NCBI RefSeq assembly: GCF_900167455.1
Contig: NZ_FUWJ01000011.1
Coordinates: 124,001-188,000, forward strand
Length of the DNA: 64,000 nucleotides
DNA from: Enhydrobacter aerosaccus
GTDB lineage: Bacteria > Pseudomonadota > Alphaproteobacteria > Reyranellales > Reyranellaceae
Direction: 5' to 3'
Shown: piece by piece, positions 51,760 through 61,440 of the stretch
Numbering within the stretch: position 1 is the first letter of the stretch
Layout: the number at the start of each line of letters is the position of its first letter
Made by a program: the position numbers and the translations under genes
Notes under the pieces: model-generated
What the model saw: the letters and a program-made list of their open reading frames with translations, nothing else
Databases searched by the model: none
What the model was told of the DNA's origin: nothing

Positions 51760-52524
51760 GTGGCGCTGCCGGCGTCCGACCTGCCCTTCTGCGGCGATGG
51801 CGAGCTCGGCTACGATGCGAGGCGCACGACCTTCGTCGATGGCGCAGGCCTCAGTCTCGACGAGGCCTACCGCCTCGCTCATCTGCCTCTGGTCGCGCCG
51901 CGCCATCCCGGCGTCATCGCGAGGAAAGCCGGGACGCCATACGAGTTCGGACGACATGAGCCGGTCGTCTCTCTGGTCTTGCCGGTACCGGCCGATCTCC
52001 TGCACGGGGCCGATGCCTACAGAGCGCTCGAAGCCGATCTCAAGGCCGCGCCCTTCGCGCACAAGATCGCATGGGATATCGTCGAACGACGGCGCGACAA
52101 GCTGCATGCCACCCTCTGCGGCTCGCTCGCGAGCGGGCAGAAGCTGCCCGCCACCGGCGTGGATCGGCGCGCCGCTCTGGCGCGTCTCGGCGGCATCAGC
52201 GTCGAACTGCGCGGCCTGTTCTCCGGCACCATCAATCGTGGACGCCTCTACCTGCGGGTCTATCCGGAGCGGCGCGATGGCATCGATGTTCTGCGTCAGG
52301 TGCAGCGACTCATGGGGTGCCGTGAAACCGGTTTCTATGTCGTCGGTCTGTTCAATCTCGTCGACGACCTCGATCCTCGCGAGGCCGCCGCATTGGCGCA
52401 TCTGATCGACGTCTGGTGGAACAGGCCCATTCTGCGTTACCGGTCCGATGGACTATGGCTTCTTTCCGCCCGGGACGACCTCGTGCTCGATGCCGACATC
52501 CTCGAACTCATTCCGCTGACCTGA
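51760..52524 (+). CDS. Uncharacterised protein downstream of lysK
   Basis: A 254-residue soluble protein that I cannot place. GTG at 51760, 19 bp after lysK, is the likeliest start. The N-terminal part (about 1-75) is a separate small region (GDGELGYDARRTTFVDGAG). The core contains one H-x-T motif (DKLHATLCG, about residue 110) and strands such as GRLYLRVYPERRDG and GFYVVGLFNLVDDL. A single HxT recalls the 2H phosphoesterase/LigT fold, but the second HxT is not evident, so I do not assign it. Co-transcription with lysK hints at RNA-related work. Confidence 0.65.
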   Translation: MALPASDLPFCGDGELGYDARRTTFVDGAGLSLDEAYRLAHLPLVAPRHPGVIARKAGTPYEFGRHEPVVSLVLPVPADLLHGADAYRALEADLKAAPFAHKIAWDIVERRRDKLHATLCGSLASGQKLPATGVDRRAALARLGGISVELRGLFSGTINRGRLYLRVYPERRDGIDVLRQVQRLMGCRETGFYVVGLFNLVDDLDPREAAALAHLIDVWWNRPILRYRSDGLWLLSARDDLVLDADILELIPLT

Positions 52525-52609
52525 CGATCGGTTTGCCTGCGATCCAGCCCTGACGCATGCTTGCGGCCGATTGGTGTGAGGACCGGAGTTCTTCGAAAGG
52601 CGGAGGCGC

Positions 52610-54859
52610 ATGGCGAGGAGCGGAATCGGAGCACCCGTCCCAAGGCTGGAGGACGCCCGGCTGCTGACGGGCGGCGGCTGTTACAGCGACGATTTCCGGC
52701 TCGAAGGGCAGGCCTATGGCATCGTCGTCCGCTCGACGCACGCGCATGCGCGGCTGGACAGTGTCGATACCGACGTGGCGCGGCGGATGCCGGGTGTGCT
52801 GGCAATACTGACTGGCGCCGACGTGGTGGCTGACGGTCTGCAGCCTGTTCCGCACGTCCCGCAAGCCATGAGTCCGCCCGACATCAAGCTTCCCAATATC
52901 GACGGCTCGCCGCATACGGTGGTGCGGCCGCCTGTTCTGGCGATCGAGGCTGCGCGGTACGTCGGCGAGCCGGTGGCTTTCGTCGTGGCCGATACGATCT
53001 CGCACGCCAAGGACGCGGCCGAGGCCGTTCGCATCGACTACGAGACGCTCCCGCCGCTGAAGCAGGTTGTCGTCGATGCCCTGGTTGGCGAGGCGACGCG
53101 GACATCGGAAGCTTTTGCCGGCGCGGCGCATGTCGTGCGGCTCGAGACCGAGATCCAGCGCATTGCGGGCGTGCCGATGGAGCCGCGTGCCGCTCTCGGC
53201 GTCTACGACAGCGTGACCGGCCGCTACACCTTGTATGCCGGCGGAGGCGCGATCTTGCGACCGAAGAAGGAGGTCGCCATCATCCTGGGCATCGAGCCCG
53301 ACAAGATGCGCGTGATCGCGAAGGAGGTCGGCGGCAACTTCGGCACGCGCAATTTCTTCTATCCCGAATTCGCCCTCGTCTGCTGGGCCGCGCGAAAGGT
53401 GGGAAGGCCCGTCAAATGGACCGCCGAACGGCAGGAGTGCTTTGCCTCGGACTATGCCGGCCGCGACTTTCGCATCGAGTCCGAACTCGCGCTGGACGAG
53501 GAGGGCACGTTCGTCGGGTTGCGTGCCACCAGCGTCAGCCATCTCGGCGCCTATACCGCATCATTCGTGCCGCTCACCAAGGGCACGCAGCTGATGACGA
53601 GCCTCTATCATCTGCCGGCGATAGCGCGGGCGCAGGGCGTTCTCACCAACACGGCCTGCACCGCTCCCTATCGCAGCGCCGGCCGGCCGGAGGTCATGTT
53701 CGTCATGGAGCGGTTGATCGATTTGGCGGCGCGTGCCCATGGCTTCGATCGCATCACGCTGCGCCGTCGCAATCTCATCCGCTCGACGCCGCATACCAAC
53801 GCCTTTGGCGTGACTTACGACAGCGGCGACTATGTCTCCACGCTGGAGCAGATCCTGGCGCTGGCCGACTGGCAGGGCTTCGATGCCCGCCGAAATGCCA
53901 CGGCGGCGCGCGGCCTGAAGCGCGGCATCGGTCTGGGCGGCTACGTCGAGGCGCAGAGTGGCGCTCCCAACGAGCGGGCGGAAGTGACCGTGTTGCCGGA
54001 AGGTATTCTCGAGATCGTCATCGGCACGCTGTCGTCCGGGCAGGGACACGCGACCAGCTTCGCCCAGCTCGCCAGCGAATGGCTCGGCGTCCCTGTCGGT
54101 ACCGTCCGGCTGGTCAGCGACGACACCGACCGCGTGTCCGTCGGTGGCGGCTCGCATTCCGGCCGCTCGCTGCGGCTTGCTGCAACGACGATTCATCAGG
54201 CCTCGCTCGGCATCATCGCCAAGGCGAGGAAATTGGCGGCGCGAAGGCTCGAAGCCGCGGAAGCCGACATCACCTTCGCCGATGGCCGGTTCACGATCGC
54301 CGGTACCGACCGAGGCATCGGCCTGTACGAGCTCGCCGCGCGCGATGGCCCGATCGGCGAGGCGGCCGACGTTGACAGCCGCGTCGGCTCCTATCCGTAC
54401 GGCTGGCATGTGTGCGAGGTCGAAGTCGACGCCGAAACGGGCGTCGTGCGCATCGATCGTTACACGGCGATCGACGATGTCGGTCGCGCCGTGAATCCGC
54501 TGATCCTGCACGGCCAGACCCATGGCGGCATCGTGCAGGGCGCCGGACAGGCGCTGATGGAGCGCTGTCATTACGAGCCGGAGAGCGGACAGCTCCTGAC
54601 CGGCTCGTTCATGGATTATGCCCTGCCGCGCGCCGACGATTTCCCTTTCTTCACGACCTCATTGAGCGAGGTGCCCTCGGGGACTCATCCTCTCGGCTTC
54701 CGCGGCGGCGGAGAGGGTGGGATCACGCCGGCATTGGGCGTGATCGTCAATGCCATCGTCGATGCGCTGGCTGATCTCGGCGTCACCCATATCGACATGC
54801 CGGCGTCGCCGGAACGCGTCTGGTCGGCGATCCGAGCGGCCTCGACGGCGGCGCGCTAA
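52610..54859 (+). CDS. Molybdenum hydroxylase large subunit (CoxL/xanthine dehydrogenase family), orphan
   Basis: A 749-residue molybdopterin-binding subunit of the xanthine oxidase family. It has PRLEDARLLTGGGCYSDDF, ARYVGEPVAFVVADT, VGGNFGTRNFFYPEFALVCWAAR, the Moco-binding GTLSSGQGHATSFAQLAS and the catalytic-Glu loop GFRGGGEGGITPA. The active-site loop reads APYRSAGRPE, closer to the AYRGAGRPE of aldehyde or form II enzymes than to the Cys loop of CO dehydrogenase. The FAD and 2Fe-2S subunits normally found beside it are missing. It overlaps the binding-protein gene tail to tail by four bases. Confidence 0.92.
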   Translation: MARSGIGAPVPRLEDARLLTGGGCYSDDFRLEGQAYGIVVRSTHAHARLDSVDTDVARRMPGVLAILTGADVVADGLQPVPHVPQAMSPPDIKLPNIDGSPHTVVRPPVLAIEAARYVGEPVAFVVADTISHAKDAAEAVRIDYETLPPLKQVVVDALVGEATRTSEAFAGAAHVVRLETEIQRIAGVPMEPRAALGVYDSVTGRYTLYAGGGAILRPKKEVAIILGIEPDKMRVIAKEVGGNFGTRNFFYPEFALVCWAARKVGRPVKWTAERQECFASDYAGRDFRIESELALDEEGTFVGLRATSVSHLGAYTASFVPLTKGTQLMTSLYHLPAIARAQGVLTNTACTAPYRSAGRPEVMFVMERLIDLAARAHGFDRITLRRRNLIRSTPHTNAFGVTYDSGDYVSTLEQILALADWQGFDARRNATAARGLKRGIGLGGYVEAQSGAPNERAEVTVLPEGILEIVIGTLSSGQGHATSFAQLASEWLGVPVGTVRLVSDDTDRVSVGGGSHSGRSLRLAATTIHQASLGIIAKARKLAARRLEAAEADITFADGRFTIAGTDRGIGLYELAARDGPIGEAADVDSRVGSYPYGWHVCEVEVDAETGVVRIDRYTAIDDVGRAVNPLILHGQTHGGIVQGAGQALMERCHYEPESGQLLTGSFMDYALPRADDFPFFTTSLSEVPSGTHPLGFRGGGEGGITPALGVIVNAIVDALADLGVTHIDMPASPERVWSAIRAASTAAR

Positions 54860-56460
54860 CCCCAGTTCGAGGCGCGGAAGTCGACCACGAAGGATTGGGC
54901 CGGCCGCCATTTGTAGTCGCGACGCTTGGCGGTGAAGGTCGCGTTCTGGTGGATCACGTTGTAGCAGGGATCCTCGCGCTCCAGGATCGTGAGGATCCGC
55001 CGGAAGTCGGCGCGACGCTGCTGCAGATCGGTGCCGCTTTGCAGCGCGGCGATGCGCTGGGCCGCTTCGTCGTTCTCCCACTGACCGGCTTCCCAGGTCT
55101 GACCACCCGGCGCATAGGCGGCCAGCGAGGCGACGGGATCGTTGAACCAGGAGGAGTTGGAGTTCTCGCAGATGCCGCGCTCCGGGAAACGACCGAGGAT
55201 CTGGCCCCAGTTTTCCTTCATCTCGATGGCGACGTTCAGGCCGACGGCCCGCCACTGCTCGACCATGATCTGCGCTGTCTGCACCTGGTTGGTGTAGTAG
55301 TTGTTCAGCATCTGATAGGGAATCGGCGCGCCGTCATAACGTGCCTCCTTCAGCAGTCGGGCCGCCTCGGCCGGGTCGTAGGCCGGCGCGGCCCAGTCGC
55401 CGAGCAGCATCGGACCGAAGAAATCCCACTGCAGGCCCTTCGGCACCTTGGTGCGGCCGGCCCACAGCGCATCGACGATCGCCTGCCGGTCGATCGCCTG
55501 CGTCATTGCCCGGCGGACACGCGGATCCCTCAGCGTCGGGTGATGCTTGTCGAAGATGGTGAGCCGGATGTTCATGATCGGCCCGCCCACGACCTCGAGC
55601 TTGGGATTGGACTCGATGGTGGCGATCTGGTCCGGCGGCATGTCGCAGGCGAAGTCGAAATCGCCGGCACGGAGGCCATTCACGCGCGCGGCCACTTCCG
55701 GTACTTCGACGAAGCGCAGTCGTTTGATCGGCGGCCGGCCGCCCCAATAATCGTCGAACGCTTCCATCGTCAGAGTGGAGTCGGGCTTGTAGTCGACGAT
55801 GCGATAGGGGCCCGTGCCGACCGGCTTGCGCGCCCAGTCGAGCCAGGTCGGCGCCTCGGCGAAGGCGCGTTGCGAGAAGATGGAGCCGGTGTTGCGTGTC
55901 AGGCGGCCTTCGAGTGTCGCGTCGGGCACGCGGTTGACGAACCGCACCGTATCCTTGGCGACGATCTCCATGCGCTCGAAACCGGGATAGGCGCCCATCG
56001 CGATCTTGGGGGCCTCGGGTGGCGGCACCTTGCTGGTGGCGCCCGGCGTCGTCGAGACCCACATGCCGCGTGTATCAACGGTGCTGCCGCTCCACATGCG
56101 TTCGGGACCGAAGCTGAAGGCCACGTCCTCTGCCGTCATGGCGTCGCCGTTGTGGAAACGCACGTCGCGACGCAGCTTGAGTTCGATCGTTCGCTCGTCG
56201 ATGCGTCGGAAGCTCTCCGCGAGACCGGGCTGCAGCGACAGGTCGCCGGTCCAGGCATGGTCCGTCAGCGTCTCGGCGAAGGTGTAGAAGATGCGCTGAC
56301 CGACATTCGATTGCTCGCGCATCGGCTCCAGCGTGTTGGAGGTCGATATCTTCTGCACCGCCACCGTGATGGTGGGGCGATTATCGCCTTGGGCGATCGC
56401 TGGACAGGGCAGGGCGGCGGTGCCGGCCAGGGTGAGGGCACGACGACGGGACAGAAGCAT
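54856..56460 (-). CDS. Family 5 extracellular solute-binding protein (peptide/nickel type ABC)
   Basis: A 534-residue periplasmic binding protein. A twin-arginine-like signal (LLSRRRALTLAGTAALPCPAIAQ) precedes SBP family 5 features: GLAESFRRIDERTIELKLRRDVRFHNGDAMTAEDVAFSF and RRAMTQAIDRQAIVDALWAG. No permease or ATPase genes are adjacent, so it is an orphan or works with a remote system. GGAGA lies before the ATG. It follows the Bug gene by 99 bp and may be the last member of the catabolic operon. Confidence 0.93.
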   Translation of the reverse strand: MLLSRRRALTLAGTAALPCPAIAQGDNRPTITVAVQKISTSNTLEPMREQSNVGQRIFYTFAETLTDHAWTGDLSLQPGLAESFRRIDERTIELKLRRDVRFHNGDAMTAEDVAFSFGPERMWSGSTVDTRGMWVSTTPGATSKVPPPEAPKIAMGAYPGFERMEIVAKDTVRFVNRVPDATLEGRLTRNTGSIFSQRAFAEAPTWLDWARKPVGTGPYRIVDYKPDSTLTMEAFDDYWGGRPPIKRLRFVEVPEVAARVNGLRAGDFDFACDMPPDQIATIESNPKLEVVGGPIMNIRLTIFDKHHPTLRDPRVRRAMTQAIDRQAIVDALWAGRTKVPKGLQWDFFGPMLLGDWAAPAYDPAEAARLLKEARYDGAPIPYQMLNNYYTNQVQTAQIMVEQWRAVGLNVAIEMKENWGQILGRFPERGICENSNSSWFNDPVASLAAYAPGGQTWEAGQWENDEAAQRIAALQSGTDLQQRRADFRRILTILEREDPCYNVIHQNATFTAKRRDYKWRPAQSFVVDFRASNWG

Positions 56461-56559
56461 CAGGGATCTCCAGGCGGCGGACCATCCGCGCCGCCGGTGA
56501 TCGATTGATGACAGCTTGGTTGTGGTTGCCTTACGGCATGTGGAGAGTGCGTCCTGGCG

Positions 56560-57525
56560 TCACTGGGTGGTGATGTGTCCCGTCTCGACGATTTCCCGCC
56601 ATTTCGGCACCTCGGCACCGATCATGGCCGCGAATTCTTCCGGCGTGCTCGCCATCGCGATGCAGCCGAAGCCAACGAACTTCTTCTGCAGCTCCGGGTC
56701 GGCGAGGACAGTCCGAACCGCCTCGTTGAGGCGGGCGATAACCGGCTGCGGCGTGCCCGCGGGTGCGAGGATGCCGAACCAGACATTGACCTCGTAGCCC
56801 TTGAGCGACTGGCCGATTGTCGGCGCGCCGGGCATCAGCGGCGAGGGCTTGGCGGTCGAGACGCCGAGCAGCTTCAGCTTTCCCGCCTTGACGGCCGCAT
56901 CCATGGTGTCGGACGAAGTCGTGAGCAGGATCTTCACCTCTCCGTTCAGCACCGCCATGGTCGTCGGCGCCTGTCCCTTGTAAGGGACATGGATCAGCTT
57001 GATGCCGGCTTCCTTGGCGAACAGCTCGGTCGCGAGGTGGCCGAGAGATCCGGCGCCGGCCGTGGCGTATTCGACGCCGTTGGGCTGGGTCTTTGCCCAG
57101 GCGATCAGTTCCGCGACATTGTTCGCGGGGACGCTCGGATGAACCACCAGGACCAGGGGCGCGATGGACACCAGCGATACGGGCGCGAAGTCCTTGACCG
57201 GATCGTAACCGGCATCCTTCTGGATCAGGGGAACGATGGCGCTGGGACCATTGTTGCCGAAGATCAGCGTATAGCCATCGGGCGCGGAATGGGCGACCTG
57301 CGACGTCGCGATTGCGCCAGCGGCGCCTGCCTTGTTGTCGACGACGACGGTCTGTCCCAAGGCCTTTGACAGGCCCTCCTGCATGGTACGGGCCATGATG
57401 TCGGTGGTGCCGCCCGGTGCGTAGGGCACGACCAGCCTGATCGGCTTCTCCGGAAACTGCGCGAAGGCCAGTCCCGGCAATGCCAGGGCGAGGCTAAGGC
57501 ACAGCAGGCCTACCCGTCTCTTCAT
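56560..57525 (-). CDS. Bug/TctC-family binding protein in the CoA-catabolic operon
   Basis: A 321-residue periplasmic Bug protein. The signal peptide (VGLLCLSLALALPGLAFA) is followed by FPEKPIRLVVPYAPGGTTDIMARTM, VDNKAGAAGAIATSQVAHSAPDGYTL and HVPYKGQAPTTMAVLNGEVKIL. It overlaps the CaiB-type gene by 32 bp, with its own GGGAGGAAC ribosome site inside that gene, so it belongs to the same transcript. It probably binds the carboxylate degraded by the operon. Confidence 0.94.
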   Translation of the reverse strand: MKRRVGLLCLSLALALPGLAFAQFPEKPIRLVVPYAPGGTTDIMARTMQEGLSKALGQTVVVDNKAGAAGAIATSQVAHSAPDGYTLIFGNNGPSAIVPLIQKDAGYDPVKDFAPVSLVSIAPLVLVVHPSVPANNVAELIAWAKTQPNGVEYATAGAGSLGHLATELFAKEAGIKLIHVPYKGQAPTTMAVLNGEVKILLTTSSDTMDAAVKAGKLKLLGVSTAKPSPLMPGAPTIGQSLKGYEVNVWFGILAPAGTPQPVIARLNEAVRTVLADPELQKKFVGFGCIAMASTPEEFAAMIGAEVPKWREIVETGHITTQ

Positions 57526-58654
57526 GTTGTTCCTCCCGCTTCGTTATTGATGTGATGGTGTCGTGTGCGCCGAGCTCCGGCACGGTCGAACCTACGCCGA
57601 CCGAGCCATCGGCGAATCGGAATGGCGGGTTCGGCACCAGAAATTCACCGGCGCCGTCACGCACGCGCGCCAGTGCGCCACGAGCGGCCAGTTGCGGATC
57701 GGCGAGCGCCTCGGCAACGGTCAAATAGCGCGAGCACGGGACGCCAGCCGCCATCAGCGTCTCCTCGCAGGACCGTGCCGGTCTCGGCGCGGTCCATTCC
57801 TCGATGGCCGCCATGAGCGCATCCCAATGCGCGGTGCGGGCACTGACGGTCGCAAAGCGCGGATCCGACTTCCATTCGCTGTGGCCGACGGCATCGGCAA
57901 GCTGTTCGAAGTTGCGCTGGTTGACCGGAGCCACGATCACGAAGCCGTCGCGCGCGCGCATGGGCACATAGAGCGGCCGGCGCGTATCGGACGGGAACTG
58001 CGCTTCCTGGCATTCGAAGACCAGAAGGTTGAGCATGGAGTCCATCAGGGCAACGTCGATGAACTGACCATGGCCATGGCGCAGGCGGCCGATCAAAGCG
58101 GTCTGGATGGCGCCGAAGGCATAGACTGCGGCCAGAACGTCGGCGACGAAGATGCCGGTCTTGGCTGGCCGGTCCTGGCCGTCCTGATAGGTGAACTGGG
58201 TATGGTCGAAGCCGCTCGCGGCATGAATGACAGGGGCATAGGCCGGTTGTTGGGCGCGTGGTCCGGTCTGGCCGAAGCCGGAGATCGAGCAGTAGACAAG
58301 ATCGCGCTTGATGCCGGCGAGGGCCGCATAGTCGAGACCGAGTCGCCTCATTACCCCGGGCCGGAAGTTCTCCAGCACGACATCGCTTCCCTTCACCAGC
58401 TCCAGAGCCGCCTTGCGTCCAGTATCGCTCTTGAGATCGAGGACAAGGCTCTTCTTGCCGGCGTTGAGATGCCCAAAATAAGCGCTGTGACCGTCACGCA
58501 GGGGCGGGCGGCTGCGCATGTGATCGCCGTGCGGCTCTTCGATCTTCAGGACCTCCGCCCCGCAATCCGCGAGCAGCCGCGCACAATAGGGACCAGCTAT
58601 CATGCTCGTGAAATCGACGACCCGCATGCCGGCGAGAGGAGCGCGGACGGACAT
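57494..58654 (-). CDS. CaiB/BaiF-family (class III) CoA-transferase
   Basis: A 386-residue family III CoA-transferase. The N-terminal PLAGMRVVDFTSMIAGPYCARLLADCGAEVLKIEEP is characteristic. The catalytic Asp is in GIFVADVLAAVYA, and VYCSISGFGQTGPRAQQPAYAPVIHAASG follows the family pattern. These enzymes move CoA between carboxylic acids such as formate, oxalate, succinate or carnitine. The start overlaps the GntR stop by one base (TGATG). Confidence 0.94.
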   Translation of the reverse strand: MSVRAPLAGMRVVDFTSMIAGPYCARLLADCGAEVLKIEEPHGDHMRSRPPLRDGHSAYFGHLNAGKKSLVLDLKSDTGRKAALELVKGSDVVLENFRPGVMRRLGLDYAALAGIKRDLVYCSISGFGQTGPRAQQPAYAPVIHAASGFDHTQFTYQDGQDRPAKTGIFVADVLAAVYAFGAIQTALIGRLRHGHGQFIDVALMDSMLNLLVFECQEAQFPSDTRRPLYVPMRARDGFVIVAPVNQRNFEQLADAVGHSEWKSDPRFATVSARTAHWDALMAAIEEWTAPRPARSCEETLMAAGVPCSRYLTVAEALADPQLAARGALARVRDGAGEFLVPNPPFRFADGSVGVGSTVPELGAHDTITSITKREEQHEETGRPAVP

Positions 58655-59391
58655 CAGTTGATCTTCTTCCTTGCACGCTGACGATGATGGGCACGGCCGC
58701 GATAGCGTTGATGGAGGTTGTCGAGATGCTCGGTCATGGATGCAACGGCGCCATCGGCATCGCGCCGGCGCAGGCAGTCGAGCAGGCGGCGGCGGGCCTT
58801 TATGGTAAGGTCGTTGCGTTCGCCGCCGACGGCATGCGCGAAGTCGCGCATCACTTCCATCAACGCCCCCATGACCATCATCATGACCGCGTTGTGCGTG
58901 GCGCGAGCGAGCAGATTGTGGAATTCGACATGGACGTCGATCTTGTCGTCGTAACGCTTGGCGATGAAAAGGCGTTCGGCCTCGTCCACGTTCGCAGTCA
59001 GGGCGGCGAGATCCTGCTCGGTCGCCCGCTCGGCAGCCACGCGTACGACGGCCGATTCGACCCACTGCCGCGCTTCCGTCAACTCCTCGAGCGAGACACT
59101 GCCAAGCTGATAGAGATTGCGGAAGCTGTCGCCGATCAGGCCGGGGTTTCCCTGGCCGATGAAGGCGCCGCCGCGCGAGCCGGCCTGCAAAGAGACAAGG
59201 CCGGTACGCTCAAGCGTGCGCAGGGCCTCGCGGACGGCGCCGCGACTGACGCCGAAGCGGGTGGCAAGCTCGCGCTCGGGCGGCAGTTTGTCGCCGCTGC
59301 GCAGCTCTCCCGATGCGATCCGGACCTGGATCTGGGCGGAGACTTCATCCGACAGGCGGCGGCGTTTGATAGGATCGAATCCAGGGTTCAT
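58654..59391 (-). CDS. GntR-family regulator, FadR subfamily
   Basis: A 245-residue repressor. The N-terminal winged helix covers about 12-75 (LRSGDKLPPERELATRFGVSRGAVREALRTLERTGLVSL). The C-terminal all-helical FCD ligand domain has Asp and His positions (DVHVEFHNLLARATHN) that bind metal in FadR-type proteins. It lies inside the operon it probably controls; a matching operator is present upstream of the first gene. Its ATG overlaps the preceding CoA-transferase stop (ATGA). Confidence 0.93.
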   Translation of the reverse strand: MNPGFDPIKRRRLSDEVSAQIQVRIASGELRSGDKLPPERELATRFGVSRGAVREALRTLERTGLVSLQAGSRGGAFIGQGNPGLIGDSFRNLYQLGSVSLEELTEARQWVESAVVRVAAERATEQDLAALTANVDEAERLFIAKRYDDKIDVHVEFHNLLARATHNAVMMMVMGALMEVMRDFAHAVGGERNDLTIKARRRLLDCLRRRDADGAVASMTEHLDNLHQRYRGRAHHRQRARKKIN

Positions 59392-60275
59392 GGCTTGCTT
59401 GTTCCCGACGACAGCGACGCAAGGGTGCCCGCGCCAATGTGGTCGAGATACGTCTGCTCGCCATTGGCGCCATGCACATGCTCGGCAAGATAGCCGTCGA
59501 ACGACTTCTGGTCGCGGCTCGCCGTGACGTAGGCTTTCAGATGCGCCTCGTCCTGCTCGTACAGGCCGGAACTGGCGCCTGGATGTGCGCCGTAGGGTGC
59601 CACCACCACGGCATCGACGAACGCCGATGGGATTTTGGTGAGGCGCGCCGACTGGCGGACCGTGCTCGACGGCACGATGCGGTCGACTGAGCAGATGACG
59701 TGCCGTGCTGCCTGCGCCATCAGCAGGTCGAAGTAGGCGGCGCCGAAATACTGGATGTTACCTTCCTCATCGGCTTGCTGGCCGTGCAGGAACACGACGT
59801 CGGGCTTGATCGCCGGCACCTCAAGCAGAGGACGGCCGCCCTCCTGGATCCGCGCCCGGCGATAGCCTTCGGGATTGACCCTCGGCAAGTCCGTCCCGAG
59901 GTCGGGTATCAGCCCGTAGGGCAGATCACAGGCACCGGCGCGCAGGCCACCGGCGATGCCAGGTCCGTCCATCTCCATGACCTTCACATGGCCTGCCTGG
60001 GCGGCCCGGCGGAAGTTGGGAGCCAGCCCCAGATGCTCGAAGCTGATGAAGACGCAAGCAGTCGCCTTGGCGCAGCCGGCTCCGATCAATATGTCGGGTG
60101 CAACGCTGCCCGGCGACGGCACGAGAGTGAGATCGCGCACCCCTTTGCGGATCAGGCCGCGGACCAGCGCCATTGGCTGGCCGTGAAAGATCCAGCCGCC
60201 AATGCCGAGCGTCATGCCGTCCTGCACCGCGGATAGAGCGGTATCGAGGGAGACGATCTTTCTGGAGGAGGTCAT
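59388..60275 (-). CDS. CoA-transferase alpha subunit (GctA/IpdA-like)
   Basis: A 295-residue class I CoA-transferase alpha subunit. Family features are GMTLGIGGWIFHGQPMALVRGLI, LTLVPSPGSVAPDILIGAGCA, a FEHLGLAPNFRRA segment and DVVFLHGQQADEEGNIQYFG. It resembles glutaconate CoA-transferase A and the IpdA ring-opening hydrolases. Where IpdA has an acidic catalytic residue (as I recall it, EMDEG) this protein reads EMDGPG. It is separated from its beta subunit by the acyl-CoA dehydrogenase gene, which is unusual. Confidence 0.9.
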   Translation of the reverse strand: MTSSRKIVSLDTALSAVQDGMTLGIGGWIFHGQPMALVRGLIRKGVRDLTLVPSPGSVAPDILIGAGCAKATACVFISFEHLGLAPNFRRAAQAGHVKVMEMDGPGIAGGLRAGACDLPYGLIPDLGTDLPRVNPEGYRRARIQEGGRPLLEVPAIKPDVVFLHGQQADEEGNIQYFGAAYFDLLMAQAARHVICSVDRIVPSSTVRQSARLTKIPSAFVDAVVVAPYGAHPGASSGLYEQDEAHLKAYVTASRDQKSFDGYLAEHVHGANGEQTYLDHIGAGTLASLSSGTSKP

Positions 60276-60278
60276 GGC

Positions 60279-61430
60279 TCAGTGCCGCAACATGTGGCGA
60301 GCGATTACCAGACGCTGAATCTGATTCGTTCCCTCGAAGATCTGATTGATCTTGGCGTCGCGCATATAGCGTTCGACTGGATAGTCGCGCATGTAACCAG
60401 CACCGCCGAATATCTGGACGGCATCAGTGGTTACTTTCATGGCGACATCGCTGGCGAAGCACTTCACCATCGAAGCTTTGGCCGAGAAGCCGTCCCACTC
60501 TTGGCGGTCGGCCATGCGGCTGCAATCATAGAGCATGCAGCGTGCCGCTTCGGTCTGCATCTGCATGTCTGCGAGCATGAACTGGATAGCCTGGAATTCG
60601 GCGATCGGACGGCCGAACTGCTGGCGCTCGCGCGCATAGGCAGTGGCGTGGTCGATTGCGCCTTGTGCGAGTCCGACAGCCGTTGCCCCGACCGTCGGAC
60701 GATTGAGATCGAGGATGCGCATGCAGGTCTTGAAGGCCTGGCCTTCCGGCCCGATCATGTTTTCCTCGGGCACGCGGACATTGTCGAAGAAGATCGGGAC
60801 ATTGGGCACGCCGCGTATGCCCATCTTGCGATCCTCCTTGCCGAAGGAGAAGCCCTTGCTCTTGGTATCGACCAGGAAAGCCGAGATGCCGTTGGCACCC
60901 TTGCCCTCGCTGGTGCGCGCGAACACCAGGATGAAGTGAGCAACGGAGCCGAAGGTGATGTAGATCTTGCTGCCGTTAAGCACCCAGCTCGAACCATCCT
61001 TCACCGCCCGCGTCTTCATCGAGGAGACATCGGAGCCGGTACCTGATTCGGTCATCGCGACCGCTGTGATCGTGCGCCCCTTGGCGGACAGACCGAGATA
61101 GTGGCGCTTTTGCTCTTCGGTCCCGAAGTTCAGGATCGGCAGAATGAGGCCAATGGAATTATTGGCAGCGATGAGAGCGGCGGACTCGGAGACCTTCGCG
61201 ATCTCTTCCTTCACCAGGCAAACAGAAGTGAGGTCACCGCCGGGACCACCATATTCCTGCGGCACCCACAGCTGCAGCAGGCCCATGTCGCCGAATATCT
61301 CGACCAGCTCCGCGGGGAAGCGGTTGTTCTCGTCGATCTCGGAGGCGATCGGTGCCACATGCTTTTCCACCATCTTGCGCACTTGGTCGCGCAACAGGAG
61401 ATGGTGTTCTTCGAAATGATAATTATGCAT
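60279..61430 (-). CDS. Acyl-CoA dehydrogenase
   Basis: A 383-residue FAD-dependent acyl-CoA dehydrogenase of normal length. It has AVAMTESGTGSDVSSMKTRAV, the FAD-binding ITFGSVAHFILVFART, QFGRPIAEFQAIQFMLADM, and the C-terminal catalytic region YMRDAKINQIFEGTNQIQRL with the general-base Glu. It introduces a 2,3-double bond in an acyl-CoA and passes electrons to ETF. It lies three bases before the alpha-subunit gene and ten after the beta-subunit gene. Confidence 0.96.
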   Translation of the reverse strand: MHNYHFEEHHLLLRDQVRKMVEKHVAPIASEIDENNRFPAELVEIFGDMGLLQLWVPQEYGGPGGDLTSVCLVKEEIAKVSESAALIAANNSIGLILPILNFGTEEQKRHYLGLSAKGRTITAVAMTESGTGSDVSSMKTRAVKDGSSWVLNGSKIYITFGSVAHFILVFARTSEGKGANGISAFLVDTKSKGFSFGKEDRKMGIRGVPNVPIFFDNVRVPEENMIGPEGQAFKTCMRILDLNRPTVGATAVGLAQGAIDHATAYARERQQFGRPIAEFQAIQFMLADMQMQTEAARCMLYDCSRMADRQEWDGFSAKASMVKCFASDVAMKVTTDAVQIFGGAGYMRDYPVERYMRDAKINQIFEGTNQIQRLVIARHMLRH

Positions 61431-61440
61431 CGCAGGACCT

